A DNA stretch of 64,000 nt from an uncultured Colwellia sp. (GCA_913058245.1 CAJXQJ010000005.1:1-64000); one strand, 5' to 3'. Numbered from the stretch's first letter, positions 37,384 through 46,407 are shown. Notes: generated from the letters alone by a model not told the origin. Made by a program: numbers and translations.

Positions 37384-38187
37384 CTAAATAGCGTTATGAC
37401 GATTTTTTTCACTGGCACTAATAAAATTAAAGTTTGCCAACTCATCAACTTCATCCTTTAGCTGCTCTTCCATTTCATCTATCGCAATAACAGACTGACA
37501 TAGCGCTTCACCACGCATTTCAAGTCCCTCACCACGAGCTTCCATTTCTTGTTCTATCTGTTGTCCAAAAGTTTCCATACGTGTTTCAAAAGCATCCATA
37601 TTGCCACCAGAGAAAAGCATTTCCTGACCAACGGCAATCATCAAACTACCAATTGAATTTTGAATCGTAGTTTCTACAGCTGACTCAATACGTTCTTCAA
37701 ACTCTTCACCAAAAAAATCATCACCAGCAAAGCCATCTTCGTCAATATAGAAATCTTTCGAACCGTCAAATTCATTGTCAACTTCTGTGCGTATTGTTGT
37801 TAATTGTGTAGTTAAATCTACACTTACGTTATTACCTTCACCAAGTAACTCATTAAAGGCCAAATTTACGCCATCAATGGCAAGATCAATAGCATCAAGC
37901 GCAATACTCTTAACTTCAGGAACAACATCACGAATGCTCGTAGAATATTCGGTTAACAATGATTGTTGGCTAACGGTTAGATCAACTTCTTCACCGTTTA
38001 CCACTAAAGTGTCATTATTTACAATGCTATACAGTGGTGATTTGTTTTTTGAGAAAGTAATTTTATCTGCACTGATTTTAATGCCGCCATTTAAACCAAC
38101 ATTACAAGAATTACTAGAAAAAGAGCTGTCATGAGCAAAGCTGGTTGAGCTGGCAAGAATTAACGCAGTAGCAATCAAAGTTTTCAT
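37384..38187 (-). CDS. yggN: YggN-like DUF2884 exported protein
   Basis: An exported protein of 267 residues with a signal peptide ending TSFA. The mature part starts with CNVGLNGGIKISADKITF, typical of DUF2884 (E. coli YggN). The middle is acidic, and the C-terminal 90 residues form long amphipathic helices rich in Glu, Gln and Met (EQEMEARGEGLEMRGEAL), suggesting a coiled coil. YggN has no known function. It has its own terminator and a 206-base upstream gap. Confidence 0.85.
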   Translation of the reverse strand: MKTLIATALILASSTSFAHDSSFSSNSCNVGLNGGIKISADKITFSKNKSPLYSIVNNDTLVVNGEEVDLTVSQQSLLTEYSTSIRDVVPEVKSIALDAIDLAIDGVNLAFNELLGEGNNVSVDLTTQLTTIRTEVDNEFDGSKDFYIDEDGFAGDDFFGEEFEERIESAVETTIQNSIGSLMIAVGQEMLFSGGNMDAFETRMETFGQQIEQEMEARGEGLEMRGEALCQSVIAIDEMEEQLKDEVDELANFNFISASEKNRHNAI

Positions 38188-38393
38188 ATTTACCTTCCTT
38201 TATAAACCAATCAAATAATGTGCATTGTTTTTCTTTGTTGATTATTTATTTACAAGTCTAATGCCATTATTTTAATCAATATTTTTCAATGAGTTACAAA
38301 ACACGCTTTAAAATCAAATGATAGAAAGGCTAAAAAATCGTTAAATAGCAAACAATTTAGTAAAATTAACAAATTCACATTAATGCTAAAAGG

Positions 38394-39554
38394 CTAATCG
38401 TTGTAACTTAGCCTTTGCATCTCAAATAATCGTGATTTGCAACGAGCAAACTCAAAAGCCAACTGACTTCCCTGATAGAGTTCAGCAATATCGACTTCAG
38501 CTTCAATAAGTAAACGGATTCCTCTATCATAGAATTCATCAACTAAGGCGATAAAGCGTCTAGCCTCATCATCTAATGCTCTCAATTGCCCCATAACAAC
38601 ACCACTGCGTTGATAGCCATCTTCAACACCAGAAAACACCGTAGGAATGAGCTCACCATTAAACTGTGGAACTGCACTAATCGCAATAGTATTGTATTTA
38701 TCAGCAAGTTTAATATAGTCGCGTTGACTACGCGGCCCTGAACAAATCGCCATAAAATCAAACCATATTGCTTCATTGGTTTTTGCAATAAAAGCAATAT
38801 TTCTGCCATGAATTTCAATCTTGTTAGTATACTCAATATCGCCATTTGCAAGTTGCTGAAAACATCCTTTAAGCCACGAACTTTTAGCTTGCCCTACCGC
38901 TCGAATATTGTAGTCACGATAATGAGTTACATGGCCATCATCACTGAGGCGGTAGTCGAAAGGGCCATCGATTGATATCACCTGACAATAGCGATTAATA
39001 AGATCAATCGTTGGTAGGAAACGTGCTCGCTGTAAACCATTTTTATAGAGCTCAAACGGCGCACAATTAGACGTGGCAATTAACGTAATACCACGAGAAA
39101 ACATAGCATTTAATAATCCTGCTAATAACATGGCATCAGCGATATCGTTGACAAAAAACTCATCAAAACATAATACATCTACATCTTGTGCCCACAAGTT
39201 AGCAATACGCTCTAAAGGGTTTTCCTGGCCTTTCAAATTATTTAGCGCTTCATGAACCTCCTCCATGAAGCGATGAAAGTGCATACGCTTTTTACGTGCT
39301 GTTGTTAACTGTTGATAAAATAGATCCATCAACATCGTTTTTCCACGGCCAACACGACCATGAAAATAAATACCGGTAATTGCAGGTTTATTTTTAACAA
39401 AGAACTTTAGTGAGAAAAAACTAAAACGGTTTTTGGTTTTACTATTTAATTGTTCAGACAAGGTGTCTAATGCTACTACTGCACGATATTGAGCATTATC
39501 TTGTTTCAGATGATTATTTTTAACTAGTTGTAGATAATGAGATATGACAGACAT
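38394..39554 (-). CDS. zapE: Cell division ATPase ZapE (AFG1 family)
   Basis: ZapE is an AFG1-like AAA ATPase that associates with the Z ring and destabilises FtsZ polymers under stress. The 386-residue protein has Walker A GRVGRGKTMLMDLFY, the family motif HFHRFMEEVH and Walker B VLCFDEFFVNDIADAM, followed by sensor ATSNCAP. Length and motifs fit. It sits alone downstream of the cold-shock gene and reads the same way; the cold-shock terminator separates them. Confidence 0.95.
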   Translation of the reverse strand: MSVISHYLQLVKNNHLKQDNAQYRAVVALDTLSEQLNSKTKNRFSFFSLKFFVKNKPAITGIYFHGRVGRGKTMLMDLFYQQLTTARKKRMHFHRFMEEVHEALNNLKGQENPLERIANLWAQDVDVLCFDEFFVNDIADAMLLAGLLNAMFSRGITLIATSNCAPFELYKNGLQRARFLPTIDLINRYCQVISIDGPFDYRLSDDGHVTHYRDYNIRAVGQAKSSWLKGCFQQLANGDIEYTNKIEIHGRNIAFIAKTNEAIWFDFMAICSGPRSQRDYIKLADKYNTIAISAVPQFNGELIPTVFSGVEDGYQRSGVVMGQLRALDDEARRFIALVDEFYDRGIRLLIEAEVDIAELYQGSQLAFEFARCKSRLFEMQRLSYND

Positions 39555-39571
39555 AAAGAAATTTTTGGCAT

Positions 39572-39598
39572 AAAAAAAGGGCAGACTAACGTCTCCCC
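39572..39598 (-). terminator. Terminator after the cold-shock gene
   Basis: GGGGAGAC/GTCTGCCC pair with one mismatch over a GTTA loop. On the minus strand the stem is followed by seven T. Confidence 0.75.
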
Positions 39599-39650
39599 TC
39601 TTTAAACACTATTTAATAATCTAGCCAGTTCAACCAGCTAAGGTTATTAA

Positions 39651-39860
39651 TTAAAGTGCTACGATGTTCTCAGCTTGAGGACCTTTTTGACCTTGAGTTA
39701 CAGTGAACTGTACTTTTTGACCTTCAGCAAGAGTTTTGAAACCGTCGCCAGAGATTGCAGAGAAATGTGCGAAAACGTCTGGACCAGATTCTTGCTCGAT
39801 GAAACCGAAACCTTTAGACTCGTTGAACCATTTTACTGTACCAGTAGTTGTATTAGACAT
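39651..39860 (-). CDS. Cold-shock protein, CspA family
   Basis: A 69-residue single cold-shock domain that binds single-stranded RNA or DNA as an RNA chaperone. It has [15 protein letters not shown] (RNP1) and DVFAHFSAI (RNP2, with Ala in place of the common Val). AGGA lies 8 bases ahead of the ATG. The gene has a long 5' leader of about 140 bases from a good promoter, as in cold-inducible csp genes. Which Csp paralogue it matches cannot be told from sequence alone. Confidence 0.95.
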   Translation of the reverse strand: MSNTTTGTVKWFNESKGFGFIEQESGPDVFAHFSAISGDGFKTLAEGQKVQFTVTQGQKGPQAENIVAL

Positions 39861-40007
39861 TTGTATTATCCTATTTATTCGTAATTGATGCCTTAAATAA
39901 GGCGGTTTTCCAGGAAGTGTTGCTATTACTTATTAAACAGGACGAGCTACTGATATAACTTCGAAACTTTGTACATAAATATAGGTCTTACTTTCTAGCT
40001 GAATTGG
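39861..40007 (-). promoter_or_regulatory. Long 5' leader of the cold-shock gene
   Basis: The predicted transcript begins near 40001, giving about 140 untranslated bases. The leader contains the palindrome GCCTTATTTAAGGC near the ribosome-binding site. CspA-type leaders refold at low temperature to allow translation; that this one does so is inference. Confidence 0.45.
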
Positions 40008-40035
40008 ATTCTATCGATTTTCCGCCAAGAGTCAA
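40008..40035 (-). promoter_or_regulatory. Promoter of the cold-shock gene
   Basis: On the minus strand a -35 TTGACT (40030-40035), a 16-base spacer and a -10 TAGAAT (40008-40013). It lies about 150 bases ahead of the ATG. Confidence 0.65.
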
Positions 40036-40152
40036 GCCGTTTCGCATAAAAGTGGCTATTCTACTGAGAAATAATTTTTTGTCGGTGAAATTCTTATTAA
40101 ATGCCCTTAGAACCTGTCTAGCTAGTCAACAAATAGCTAACAATAGCAGTAC

Positions 40153-40668
40153 CTAATCACGAGCTTTAACTTTCACTTTATTGTTGGTGTCGCGGCTTGA
40201 TTTGATTAAGTCATCTCCCTTCTCAAGTTCCGATGATTTAGCTAAGCGATCATAAAGTAACACGTTAACACTGGCAGCTAAATTCATGCAACCAACGGTT
40301 GGTACGTAAACTACAGCATCAGCTTTATCAATTACCTCCTGAGCAATGGTACCGTCTTCTGGGCCAAAAATATAAAGGGCATTATCTGGGTGTTGAAAAT
40401 CAGGTAAAGCAATAGCGCCTTCAACTAAATCGACACAGACGATTTTTTGTTCCGAAGTCACGCTTGCAACTAACGACTCAACGCCAGTTAATGGTATTTT
40501 ACTCGACGCATCTTTAGTATCAGTATGAAACTTTGCCGCACGTGCATATCGTACACCGGTATAACGTACTTCATTCGCTTGATAACAACCAGCAGCCCGC
40601 ATAACTGCGCCAACATTTGATGGACTTTTAGGGTCAGTTAAACCAATAACAACATGTTCGTTTTTCAT
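40153..40668 (-). CDS. SPOUT/TrmH-family RNA 2'-O-methyltransferase
   Basis: A 171-residue knotted methyltransferase that methylates a ribose or base of tRNA or rRNA with S-adenosylmethionine. The three SPOUT motifs are present: SPSNVGAVMRAAGCY (motif 1, with the conserved Asn-x-Gly), YIFGPEDGTI (motif 2) and VPTVGCMNLAASVNVLLYD (motif 3, the knot). It has no N-terminal substrate-binding domain, like TrmL, but the sequence is not clearly that enzyme. It stands between single genes, so its substrate is unknown. Confidence 0.88.
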   Translation of the reverse strand: MKNEHVVIGLTDPKSPSNVGAVMRAAGCYQANEVRYTGVRYARAAKFHTDTKDASSKIPLTGVESLVASVTSEQKIVCVDLVEGAIALPDFQHPDNALYIFGPEDGTIAQEVIDKADAVVYVPTVGCMNLAASVNVLLYDRLAKSSELEKGDDLIKSSRDTNNKVKVKARD

Positions 40669-40861
40669 TTATAGCTACGCTCAGCACTTCAAAAAATATT
40701 TCGGCGCAATTTTGCGCTGCATTCAATGAGACTACAAGAAAATTATTAACAACAATTAAAAGTGCAGCCCTTTAAAGTAAAAACCGAACAGTATTATTGT
40801 TATATTTCTGCTAGCATCATGCTTAACTTTCAAATACCTACCGTAATAACAGGTTGTTAAT

Positions 40862-41476
40862 ATGATAATTAAAACAAAAATAAATAAAAAGATTTTTGCC
40901 ACACTACTATGCTGTTTTTCAGCGACAACCCTCGCAAGTGATGCGCCACTAGTGTCAATTGCCAGCCATGACGACTTTTTTGCCAACATTAGTATACATT
41001 GCGGCAAAGCTTTCCAAGGGAAAGTAACTGTCGACAACGCCAAAAGTGATGGCTTTAATAATAAAGCATTGATAATGCACATAAGAAAATGCAGTAATAG
41101 CCAATTAGAAATTCCATTTCACGTTGGTGATGATGCTTCGAGAACTTGGATAATAACTAAAACAGGCTCTGGGTTGTCGTTAAAACACGATCACCGCCAT
41201 GAAGATGGTAGCCATGACGAAACAACTATGTATGGTGGTCACACTAACGACGCAGGTTGGGCGCAAGTACAATCATTTCCAGCCGATGAGTATTCTAAGC
41301 AATTGTTTGTCAAAACAGGTATCCCACAGTCGGTAGGAAATACCTGGCAAATGTTCATTTATCCAGAAAAATTTAGTTATCGCTTAATTCGCCAAGGCAG
41401 AGAGTTTAGAGTTGATTTTGATCTAACAAAAGCAATCACCCCACCTGCGCCGCCGTGGGGCTATAGCGATAAATAG
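40862..41476 (+). CDS. Exported protein of unknown function with a His/Asp-rich segment
   Basis: A 204-residue protein with a clear signal peptide (KIFATLLCCFSATTLAS). The mature part has two Cys (IHCGKAF, RKCSNSQ) that could form a disulfide. The middle holds a His/Asp-rich stretch (LKHDHRHEDGSHDETTMYGG, residues about 118-137) that could bind metal. The C-terminus is Pro-rich (PPAPPWGYSDK). AGG lies 8 bases ahead of the ATG. I do not recognise the family. The next gene is a short signal peptidase I. A strong hairpin between them suggests they are not one transcript. Confidence 0.72.
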   Translation: MIIKTKINKKIFATLLCCFSATTLASDAPLVSIASHDDFFANISIHCGKAFQGKVTVDNAKSDGFNNKALIMHIRKCSNSQLEIPFHVGDDASRTWIITKTGSGLSLKHDHRHEDGSHDETTMYGGHTNDAGWAQVQSFPADEYSKQLFVKTGIPQSVGNTWQMFIYPEKFSYRLIRQGREFRVDFDLTKAITPPAPPWGYSDK

Positions 41477-41568
41477 AACCTTGTACGAATAATGCGGTCG
41501 TTTATTACGAAAAGACGACATAAATATTTACAACTATCTTCTTTAACTTTCCTGTTAATAACGGAACT

Positions 41569-41609
41569 ATAAAATAACGTCTTAGTCCAAAGCTAAGTCG
41601 TTATTTTAT
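41569..41609 (+). terminator. Long near-perfect hairpin after the unknown exported gene
   Basis: Two 17-base arms (41569-41585 and 41593-41609) pair with one mismatch over a 7-base loop. The 3' arm ends in a T-rich stretch. It fits a terminator placed 24 bases ahead of the signal peptidase start. Confidence 0.65.
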
Positions 41610-41632
41610 TAAAGTATTTATAAGGGAGAATA

Positions 41633-42298
41633 ATGAGAAATACACTTGCTAACTTTTTCAAAGAAAATAAATCACTACTGATATTTATCAGTTTAATGCT
41701 AGTGTTTCGCAGTGCCGTAGCCGATTGGAATGATGTACCTACAGGCTCGATGAAGCCAACGATTGTTGAAGGCGATCGAATTTTTATCAATAAAATGGCC
41801 TACGACTTAAAGGTTCCTTTCAGCCAACAAACAATAGTTAAATTTGCCGACCCTATTCGTCATGACATTGTTATTTTCGAGTCTGCTGCCGCAAATAAAC
41901 GACTAGTGAAAAGAGTTATTGGCGTCCCTGGTGATGTGATTTCAATGAATAAAAACCAATTAGTCATTAATCAGCAACACGCAAGCTATAAAGTTATGGC
42001 GCGCGAAAAAGACTTCGTGCTAACAGAAGAAAGCGTAGCAGGTGAAAGCCGCTTAATTCGCACTAGAATTCCGGTAGGTCAACATAACTATTCTGCAATG
42101 ACCAGCTTTAAGGAATTCACCGTTCCAGAAGGATTTTATTTAATGATGGGTGACAATCGAGATAATAGTGCTGACTCACGCGCTATCGGTTTAATGCCAA
42201 GAGAAGAGGTTATAGGACGTTCTAATAAGGTGGCATTTTCACTTGATTATGAGCAATATTTATTGCCACGTAGCGAACGCTTTTTAAAAGCAATCTAA
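41633..42298 (+). CDS. lepB: Signal peptidase I (short form)
   Basis: A type I signal peptidase of 221 residues. The catalytic Ser39 lies in VPTGSMKPTIVEGD and Lys93 in RLVKRVIGVPGD. The C-terminal box D/E motif is MMGDNRDNSADSRAIG. One N-terminal membrane segment (SLLIFISLMLVFRSAVA) is seen. E. coli LepB has about 324 residues and lies next to lepA and rnc; this one is isolated and lacks the large insert, so it is probably a second signal peptidase. A GGGAGA ribosome-binding site precedes the ATG. Confidence 0.93.
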   Translation: MRNTLANFFKENKSLLIFISLMLVFRSAVADWNDVPTGSMKPTIVEGDRIFINKMAYDLKVPFSQQTIVKFADPIRHDIVIFESAAANKRLVKRVIGVPGDVISMNKNQLVINQQHASYKVMAREKDFVLTEESVAGESRLIRTRIPVGQHNYSAMTSFKEFTVPEGFYLMMGDNRDNSADSRAIGLMPREEVIGRSNKVAFSLDYEQYLLPRSERFLKAI

Positions 42299-42315
42299 TG
42301 CCAATAAATGGCGGT

Positions 42316-42342
42316 AAAAAGCCCAATTTAATTGGGCTTTTT
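42316..42342 (+). terminator. Terminator after lepB
   Basis: AAAAAGCCCAAT/ATTGGGCTTTTT, a 12-pair stem with a TTA loop and a T run. The A-rich left flank could also serve the convergent decarboxylase-like gene. Confidence 0.9.
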
Positions 42343-42365
42343 CATACTTATCAATCTAGCTATCG

Positions 42366-44129
42366 TTAACGAGTTAAGCTTTGCCACTGCTTTATCGCCT
42401 CTTGGTGCCCATTTTTTGCTTTAATGTATAAGTTAAGCAAACGTATTTCATGACATTGCTTTTCTTCCGTTGGCTGTGCCAATACTTCAATCAAAGTAAT
42501 ACCCGAGCGATTCAAACTTGCTTTAAAGCACTCTGTAAATTCACTTACGGTATCTATGGTTACTGCATAACCTTGATAGCCTTGAATCACTTGGTGAACA
42601 TTGAAACGCTCATCATTACAGTGATAAATTTCATTATCGCCGCTTTTACCAAGGTGGAAAATATTATTGCGCATATAAACAATCGTGACATCGGTATTGT
42701 CCTTTAAGAAGTGAATTAGTTCATTTAGTTGAAAATGAAAACCTCCATCACCTATGATCACAACCGCCCTTTCATCTTTATTATTATCTTGAATACGCTG
42801 AGCAACAACGCGAGCATAAGGTAACGCCGTTCCCATGGCGCCATACCAAGGGTTAGTCAGCCAGCCTCTGCCAGTTGACGGTTTCTTAACCTTTAAACTG
42901 TAACTGGTAAAATATGAATTACCGACTTCGGGCAAATAAACCAAACTTGTAGTTACGTCGCGTTGAACTTGATTTAAGGTTTGTGCCAAGTTATTAAAAT
43001 CAACTTTCTGTTGTTCATCAAGTTCTTTAGTCAATTCAGTTGGCGCTGTAAAATCAAAAACCTTGTTATGACGCAATAACAGTAGCTGAAATATCTCGAC
43101 CAAATCTTGCTCTAATAAGTTACTGCCTTTAAGTACGGTTTTATTTTTAAAGGTTTCAATTTTATGAGTATCTGTGGCAAAAGCAATATTGCAGTCTTGC
43201 GGTAAAATACTACTGGCAACATCTATAACATAATCGACCTGATTTTCGATGTAATCACGGCCTGTGGTTTGCGTGAAAACACCGTTGTAAGCACCTAAAC
43301 ACAGCGGATCAAATTCATCAAAAATCCCCTTAGCAAACCAGCTTGTTGCGTATGGAATATTAAATTTATTGGCAAATTCAATTATCAGCCGCTGTAAGGT
43401 TTTATTGTGTTTTAACTTATCACCTAAATACAGTAATGGTTGCGATGCGGTTACTAGCTTGTCAATGATCGCATCAACGACTAAATCTGCGCCAGATAAC
43501 ACATGTTCACAGCCACATATTTCACCAATAGTTTTAGGCAATTGAATAGGTTGCGTTTTTTGAAATACTTGATCGCGAGGTATCTCGATAAATACCGGCT
43601 GTTTTTTTTTATATGCATGAGCAACGAGCTGATAAAAACGCTCACCTGCAACATTAGGGTGACCTAGTGCTCTTTGCCCTTGAAGACGCTCAACTTTAAC
43701 ACCCAACGCGGCAAAAGCATTTAACGCATTATCGTATTCCGTTTTCCAAGCCGTATTCGGGTGCAAAGTATGATGAATAGCCAATTTATCAACTTCAGCT
43801 TCAGCTGGCGCCCCTGAAATAAAAACCACCGGCAAACCTTCTGTTACAGCCAGTGCTGCCGCTGACGTACAAGGTAAGCTGCCAACCATATAGGTAGACA
43901 AACAGAAACCTATACCATCAACTTCTGCTTTGGCACAGGCAGAAAACCCAGCATGCATTTCGTTGCTTGAAGGGCAAATAGGTACTTTAGGTGCTATAGC
44001 TGCAATTAAATTAGCAGAAAAATCACCACCAATACCATATATACGCTCGGCGCCAAACAACTGAATTATATCAGTTATAACCTCACCTAAGCTAGGTAAA
44101 CTTTCACTGTACGCCTTACCTAAATTCAT
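42366..44129 (-). CDS. Thiamine-diphosphate enzyme, pyruvate/indolepyruvate decarboxylase-like
   Basis: A 587-residue ThDP-dependent enzyme. The cofactor motif is GDGGFHFQLNELIHFLK ... NN (GDG-x-NN spacing correct). The N-terminal domain has the activating Glu in SSNEMHAGFSA. The segment LAIHHTLHP keeps the His-His pair of 2-keto-acid decarboxylases such as PDC and IPDC, absent from acetolactate synthase. STYMVGSLPCTSAAALAVTEG fits too. The ATG at 44129 (MNLGKAYSE) is preferred over one seven codons upstream. It is a single gene with no pathway neighbour, so the substrate is open; non-oxidative decarboxylation of a keto acid is expected. Confidence 0.82.
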   Translation of the reverse strand: MNLGKAYSESLPSLGEVITDIIQLFGAERIYGIGGDFSANLIAAIAPKVPICPSSNEMHAGFSACAKAEVDGIGFCLSTYMVGSLPCTSAAALAVTEGLPVVFISGAPAEAEVDKLAIHHTLHPNTAWKTEYDNALNAFAALGVKVERLQGQRALGHPNVAGERFYQLVAHAYKKKQPVFIEIPRDQVFQKTQPIQLPKTIGEICGCEHVLSGADLVVDAIIDKLVTASQPLLYLGDKLKHNKTLQRLIIEFANKFNIPYATSWFAKGIFDEFDPLCLGAYNGVFTQTTGRDYIENQVDYVIDVASSILPQDCNIAFATDTHKIETFKNKTVLKGSNLLEQDLVEIFQLLLLRHNKVFDFTAPTELTKELDEQQKVDFNNLAQTLNQVQRDVTTSLVYLPEVGNSYFTSYSLKVKKPSTGRGWLTNPWYGAMGTALPYARVVAQRIQDNNKDERAVVIIGDGGFHFQLNELIHFLKDNTDVTIVYMRNNIFHLGKSGDNEIYHCNDERFNVHQVIQGYQGYAVTIDTVSEFTECFKASLNRSGITLIEVLAQPTEEKQCHEIRLLNLYIKAKNGHQEAIKQWQSLTR

Positions 44130-44359
44130 TTCGTATGAAATTGACACCAATCGTCCTTAACTACATATTTTCAAAGAATGGCGACTTTACTAAGAATAGG
44201 CATATCAACAGCTGATCAAGATCATGTTTCTAGCAGCCACAGCTAAACCAAAGCTATTTAACTTGGTAGTAAATGTTTACGGGGCCTGTAAATTATTAAT
44301 ATTTTTACAGTACATAAAGCTAAGGTTAAGTTTTACTCTTTTCTGTGGTTGCATCCTCG

Positions 44360-45343
44360 CTAACCAAGCTGCTTTGCGCACCAAGTGTCAATTAAACGCC
44401 TTGAAATAGACTCTTTCCTTGGTAATTTTTTCCCATCAGTTTCATCTCCCCACTCACCAAAGTTTTGCAATTGTTCAGCCGTAAACCAAGCAGCGCTGCG
44501 TAATTCCTCTTCTTCTAAAGTAATTTCCATGTCGGTAGCTTGAGCAAAAAAGCCAAGCATTAATGAATTTGGAAATGGCCAAGGTTGCGAGCCAAAGTGT
44601 GTTATTTGCTTAGTTTCAATGCCAACTTCTTCTAGTACTTCTCTGTGCACAGCCTCTACTAATGACTCTCCTGGGTCTACAAAGCCAGCCAATGTTGAGT
44701 AAACTTGACCTGATATTCTGTGGTGTTCAGCAAGTAAGCAAAGTGCGGGTCCGTGTTTAGGTTGATACTCAACAAGCATTATGACCGCAGGATCGGTACG
44801 AGGAAATTGTTCAACTTGGCATTCAGAATTTAAACATTGTCGTCTATGACCACCATCTAACGACTGTGTTTCTGTACCACAAGTACCGCAAAACACCGCA
44901 CTTTGCTGCCAATGAATAAGCGCTTTTGCATAGCCAAGTATCGCCGCCTGTTCCTGACTCAACATTGAAATTGAATGTCTAAAATCAATAAACTTAGCAT
45001 CATTACAGCATAAGCAATGGAAAAGTTTTGCTAACCAGCGATTAATCTCATCATCATTAAGAGCCGACAAATCATAAACAAAATGCCCTTTATCTTGCTC
45101 TAAACCCAAGAAAATTAAATTAAATTCGGCTCTCTCTATCAATGACAACAGTTCAGCTTCACCTTGATATTGCGCTTTACTAAAAGAAAATAAGCTCTTA
45201 TCTAGGTAGAGAAGTTTATTTTGATAAAAGAAATAAAAACAACTACTATCTGCCGATATTTTATCGCTCAGCCATTGTTGATTTTTTCTTAGGTGACTTG
45301 CTCGATCAAGCGGCATATTACAAAACGTTAACTCAGAATTCAT
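44360..45343 (-). CDS. nudC: NAD(+) diphosphatase / RNA deNADding enzyme NudC
   Basis: NudC hydrolyses NADH and NAD caps on RNA to NMN and AMP. The zinc ribbon is FCGTCGTE ... CLNSEC (about residues 150-171). The Nudix box is GFVDPGESLVEAVHREVLEEVG, in the order G-x5-E-x7-REVLEEVG, and the NudC signature SQPWPFPNSLM follows. The length of 327 is longer than E. coli (257) owing to an N-terminal extension that is typical of many relatives. It is 10 bases downstream of an HxlR regulator on the same strand, so the two may be one operon. Confidence 0.94.
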   Translation of the reverse strand: MNSELTFCNMPLDRASHLRKNQQWLSDKISADSSCFYFFYQNKLLYLDKSLFSFSKAQYQGEAELLSLIERAEFNLIFLGLEQDKGHFVYDLSALNDDEINRWLAKLFHCLCCNDAKFIDFRHSISMLSQEQAAILGYAKALIHWQQSAVFCGTCGTETQSLDGGHRRQCLNSECQVEQFPRTDPAVIMLVEYQPKHGPALCLLAEHHRISGQVYSTLAGFVDPGESLVEAVHREVLEEVGIETKQITHFGSQPWPFPNSLMLGFFAQATDMEITLEEEELRSAAWFTAEQLQNFGEWGDETDGKKLPRKESISRRLIDTWCAKQLG

Positions 45344-45353
45344 AGAGCTTCCC

Positions 45354-45695
45354 TTACTTATCTAGCGATAGTTCAAATGTGAGCTGCCACTGTTTAGCCC
45401 ACTGTCCCAATGGAGCAATAACCTCAAATAGCTGCAAACCAATAGGCGTTAATTGATAACCTTGCAAGTGTTTTTCCAGTAAATGGGTTTGTTGTAATTC
45501 TTTCAAACGATTCGTTAATAGCGTTGGCGAAATATTCTCGCAATGCTGTTGTAATTCGCTAAAGCTCAATGGCCCTTGGCGTAACTGCCAGACAATGCCT
45601 AGTGCCCATGTTCGCCCAAGTAAATCAAGCGCAGCCATAATTGGCTTTCCTGTTTTGGAGCCTCTAACGGGGTTTCCCGGAATAGGTAATACCAT
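45354..45695 (-). CDS. HxlR-family winged-helix transcription regulator
   Basis: A 113-residue MarR/HxlR-like DNA-binding protein. The winged helix includes LLGRTWALGIVWQLRQGPLSFSEL and SPTLLTNRLKELQQTHLLEK, the recognition helix of HxlR proteins. One Cys (QQHCENIS) could sense oxidants or electrophiles, as in related HypR and QorR types. It lies 10 bases upstream of nudC, so it may control that gene and itself; the target is inference. Confidence 0.85.
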   Translation of the reverse strand: MVLPIPGNPVRGSKTGKPIMAALDLLGRTWALGIVWQLRQGPLSFSELQQHCENISPTLLTNRLKELQQTHLLEKHLQGYQLTPIGLQLFEVIAPLGQWAKQWQLTFELSLDK

Positions 45696-45871
45696 ACCTT
45701 CCTCTCTACTGAGTTCTGAATTAAAACCAAGCTTCCACTTAGTGATAGTGAAATTAACTAATCACACCTTACTACAAAATCAGTAGCAAACTACATAAAA
45801 TGTAGTTTCATAGCAAGCAGTTTTAATTAAACGATTCATTAACAGATGAATGCACCATTAGAGTTAGACGA

Positions 45872-46285
45872 TTATAAATTAACCTTTGAACGTAACGACT
45901 TGGTTTGCCCTTTTCTCTTTTTATTATCAACTCGGCGTTTTTGTGAATTACGTGTTGGTTTAGTTGCGCGGCGAGCTTTTTGCACAACCATTGCGGCTAA
46001 AATAAGTTCTTTTAGTCTTTTCAGTGCATCATCTTTATTTTGGTCTTGGGTGCGAAAAGATTGCGCTTTAATGATAACAACACCGTCTGCAGTTATGCGG
46101 CTATCTTGCAAACGCAATAATCTCTCTTTATAAACAGTAGGTAATGACGAACGTTTAATATCAAAGCGTAAATGAATTGCCGTCGCAACCTTATTTACTC
46201 GCTGTCCTCCATTCCCCTGAGACCTAATAGCATTTAATTCAATTTCCCATTCAGCTAGGGTGAGGTTATTTGAAATCTCTAACAT
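45872..46285 (-). CDS. arfB: Alternative ribosome-rescue factor ArfB (YaeJ)
   Basis: ArfB releases peptides from ribosomes stalled on broken mRNA. The 137-residue protein has the catalytic GGQ motif in RSQGNGGQRVNKVATAIHL and a Lys/Arg-rich C-terminal tail (NSQKRRVDNKKRKGQTKS) that fills the empty mRNA channel. There is no domain for stop-codon recognition, which separates it from RF1 and RF2. It stands alone, downstream of hpf and separated by the hpf terminator. Confidence 0.95.
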   Translation of the reverse strand: MLEISNNLTLAEWEIELNAIRSQGNGGQRVNKVATAIHLRFDIKRSSLPTVYKERLLRLQDSRITADGVVIIKAQSFRTQDQNKDDALKRLKELILAAMVVQKARRATKPTRNSQKRRVDNKKRKGQTKSLRSKVNL

Positions 46286-46370
46286 AATGTATTGCGGCGT
46301 TGTATTTACTTATTGATAACTGAACCATTATAAACCAATCATTAGCTTTTAAGATAACAGGCAATAAAAA

Positions 46371-46391
46371 AGGAGGCACTTGCCTCCTTTT
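46371..46391 (-). terminator. Terminator after hpf
   Basis: AGGAGGCA/TGCCTCCT stem with a two-base loop, flanked by T residues on the minus strand. Confidence 0.8.
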
Positions 46392-46407
46392 CATAGAATA
46401 TAATTGC

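Noticed and set aside
44224-44409. 61-codon frame in the gap upstream of the decarboxylase-like gene
   Set aside because: It overlaps the end of nudC on the opposite strand, has no ribosome-binding site and shows no recognisable motif.
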